Assembly: GCA_016786585.1 (NCBI GenBank)
Contig: JAEUUI010000006.1
Span: forward strand, 372,001-436,000
Source of the DNA: Cyclobacteriaceae bacterium
GTDB lineage: Bacteria > Bacteroidota > Bacteroidia > Cytophagales > Cyclobacteriaceae
Direction of reading: 5' to 3'
DNA length: 64,000 bases
The translations under genes were made by a program, and so were the position numbers. The notes under the pieces are model-generated. The model ran no database searches and had not been told where the DNA came from. It worked only from the letters and a program-made list of their open reading frames with translations. Of the stretch, positions 62,787-64,000 are shown piece by piece (position 1 is the first letter of the stretch; each line of letters opens with the position of its first letter).

Positions 62787-64000
62787 ATGGTAAAGAACAA
62801 AAAACCTGATTCGGAAGACTGTCACATCTGGGCATTGAAAGAAGGCCTAGAGGTTGAAATTATTGATGCTGAATCCGGCAGGGGCTACACCTGTATCGGA
62901 TGTGGAAAGGAGATGCAAGCAGTCAGGTTTTCTGATCCCAATCACTTATCATATTTCCGACATCACCCCGATGGGGTAAAAAAAGGGCGTGAATGCACTT
63001 GGTCGGATGAAACCTACCGTCATAAAATTGCGAAAGAGATTTTAGTCAGGCTACAGAAGATAAAAGTTCCAGCTGTTAAAAAATTTCCAGTATCTGGTGA
63101 TGGTCCAGCAATGATCATTCGGAAGAGAAGATACGTCTCGGCCAATCATGTTGATTCTGAAGTTTACTTTTTTCACGATAAACAGGGCTTACTTCAACAT
63201 CAAAAGCACGTTCCTACCTTGGAACTATGCGACAATATTGTTAAACCAGATGTAGTGTTCTTTGACAAAGCAATGAATCCGATACTTTTCATTGAACTGG
63301 TTGCTACGCACAAAGTCAGCGAGGATAAGCGGATCAAGCTGAAGGCTCTTGAAATCGACACCATTCAGGTGAGCGTCCCAAAAAATTCAAGCGTAGCAAT
63401 CGAGAAATCTTTTAATAATACTACCCGGACCAAATGGATTTATAACCATGAATATGAACAAACCCCTTACCGATCCCCTGATGGAACGACTGAAGCTGAG
63501 ATATCTTCGACTGATAAACAGCAACGAAGACTTCTCGAAGAATCGGTCTCGTGCCGTACAGCAGAAATTGGCTCGCTTATGCGGTCAATTAAGCGATACC
63601 TGGAATCAGAATTCTATCGAGGAACTGAACAAAGAATTATCGAAGAGATCAGCGGAATTAACGCAACTATCTTCACAGCTGAAATCCAGCTCCGAAACCG
63701 AAATTCAGACCTTGACACAAAAGTACGAAGTACTTTTGAAGACTCGTTCAACCGACTTGAGCTTGAGGAAAGGGAGATTGGAAGAGCGGAAAACCAGGTT
63801 GAGTTCGAAGAAATCGAACTTAACAGACATGAGCGTGGAGTCGAAGACCATGGTCGAAGAGTTAACAAACGATATCAAGAAAAGATCCGAGAACTTGAAC
63901 TTGAAGAAAGCCAGTATGCTGAACAACTGGCTAATGAGGAAAGAAGCTTTACAGCTGAAATGGAGCGACTCATTTCGTTTAGAAGAGGGGGAGCAAAAAG
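62787..64000 (+). CDS. CoiA-like nuclease with long coiled coil (3' partial)
   Basis: Opens at ATG 62787, preceded by AGGAG 9 bases upstream (unusually clear for this genome), and stays open to the window end: 404 residues and part of a codon. Residues about 18-75 resemble the CoiA N-terminal zinc region: YTCIGCGKEMQAV, SYFRHHP, ECTWSDETYRHKIAKEIL. A PD-(D/E)xK-like core follows at about 140-200: IVKPDVVFFD then PILFIELVATHKVSEDKRIKL. From about residue 235 it is charged and coiled-coil-like (EEREIGRAENQVEFEEIEL). CoiA takes part in DNA uptake, but such fusions also occur near defence genes. Confidence 0.8.
   Translation, partial: MVKNKKPDSEDCHIWALKEGLEVEIIDAESGRGYTCIGCGKEMQAVRFSDPNHLSYFRHHPDGVKKGRECTWSDETYRHKIAKEILVRLQKIKVPAVKKFPVSGDGPAMIIRKRRYVSANHVDSEVYFFHDKQGLLQHQKHVPTLELCDNIVKPDVVFFDKAMNPILFIELVATHKVSEDKRIKLKALEIDTIQVSVPKNSSVAIEKSFNNTTRTKWIYNHEYEQTPYRSPDGTTEAEISSTDKQQRRLLEESVSCRTAEIGSLMRSIKRYLESEFYRGTEQRIIEEISGINATIFTAEIQLRNRNSDLDTKVRSTFEDSFNRLELEEREIGRAENQVEFEEIELNRHERGVEDHGRRVNKRYQEKIRELELEESQYAEQLANEERSFTAEMERLISFRRGGAK

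Overview
The window looks like chromosome from a member of the Bacteroidota, most likely Cytophagales-like. The evidence is: Rho with a long polar N-terminal insertion, a dihydroorotase with the Bacteroidota-type DDQVHFREPG metal motif, a DUF4286 protein, TAnnTTTG-type -7 boxes, very few Shine-Dalgarno sequences, and SpvB/RHS-type giant surface proteins. I cannot name the species.

Bases 1-28,500 are ordinary chromosome. In order: an RND efflux pump (5' end outside the window) with its TolC partner; ScpA; 1-deoxyxylulose-5-phosphate synthase followed by an alpha/beta hydrolase; a small membrane zinc-ribbon protein; an M28 peptidase; tRNA-His followed by two tandem copies of a tRNA-derived 76-bp repeat; dihydroorotase; a DEAD-box helicase; Rho; SerRS; a prolyl oligopeptidase lipoprotein; a GNAT enzyme; DUF4286; an OmpA-family protein; a LYS1-like dehydrogenase; GltX; GlnRS; RidA; a short 3HCDH-like protein; and an MFS transporter.

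At about 28,633 the character changes to AT-richer, accessory DNA. A complete Tn7-like transposition operon (tnsA-tnsB-tnsC-tniQ-tniQ, 36,425 down to 28,776) reads leftward. It ends beside a recognisable transposon end: TGT terminus plus two direct copies of an AGAATAAAG-type TnsB-site-like repeat. A divergent Xre regulator with inverted repeats sits upstream of tnsA. No matching right end was found, so the transposon may extend past the window and the genes to the right may be its cargo.

The putative cargo starts with a 13-kb polymorphic-toxin cluster (37,393-50,481): a Skp-like chaperone, a lipoprotein, an SpvB-like giant protein, a small secreted protein, an RHS/YD-repeat protein ending in an HExxH metalloprotease-like tip, and a secreted candidate immunity protein. 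Next is a scrambled zone (50,482-53,805) with a frameshifted SRAP pseudogene between 16-bp direct repeats, a small Xre gene with palindromic operators, two unknown genes and further gene debris.

The last 10 kb looks like a defence island. It holds a three-gene cassette (membrane-anchored protein plus two HEPN proteins, each with R-x4-H), a 1,676-aa Avs-like STAND NTPase with a nuclease-like N-terminus and a small downstream companion, an unknown gene, and a CoiA-like nuclease/coiled-coil protein that runs off the right edge.
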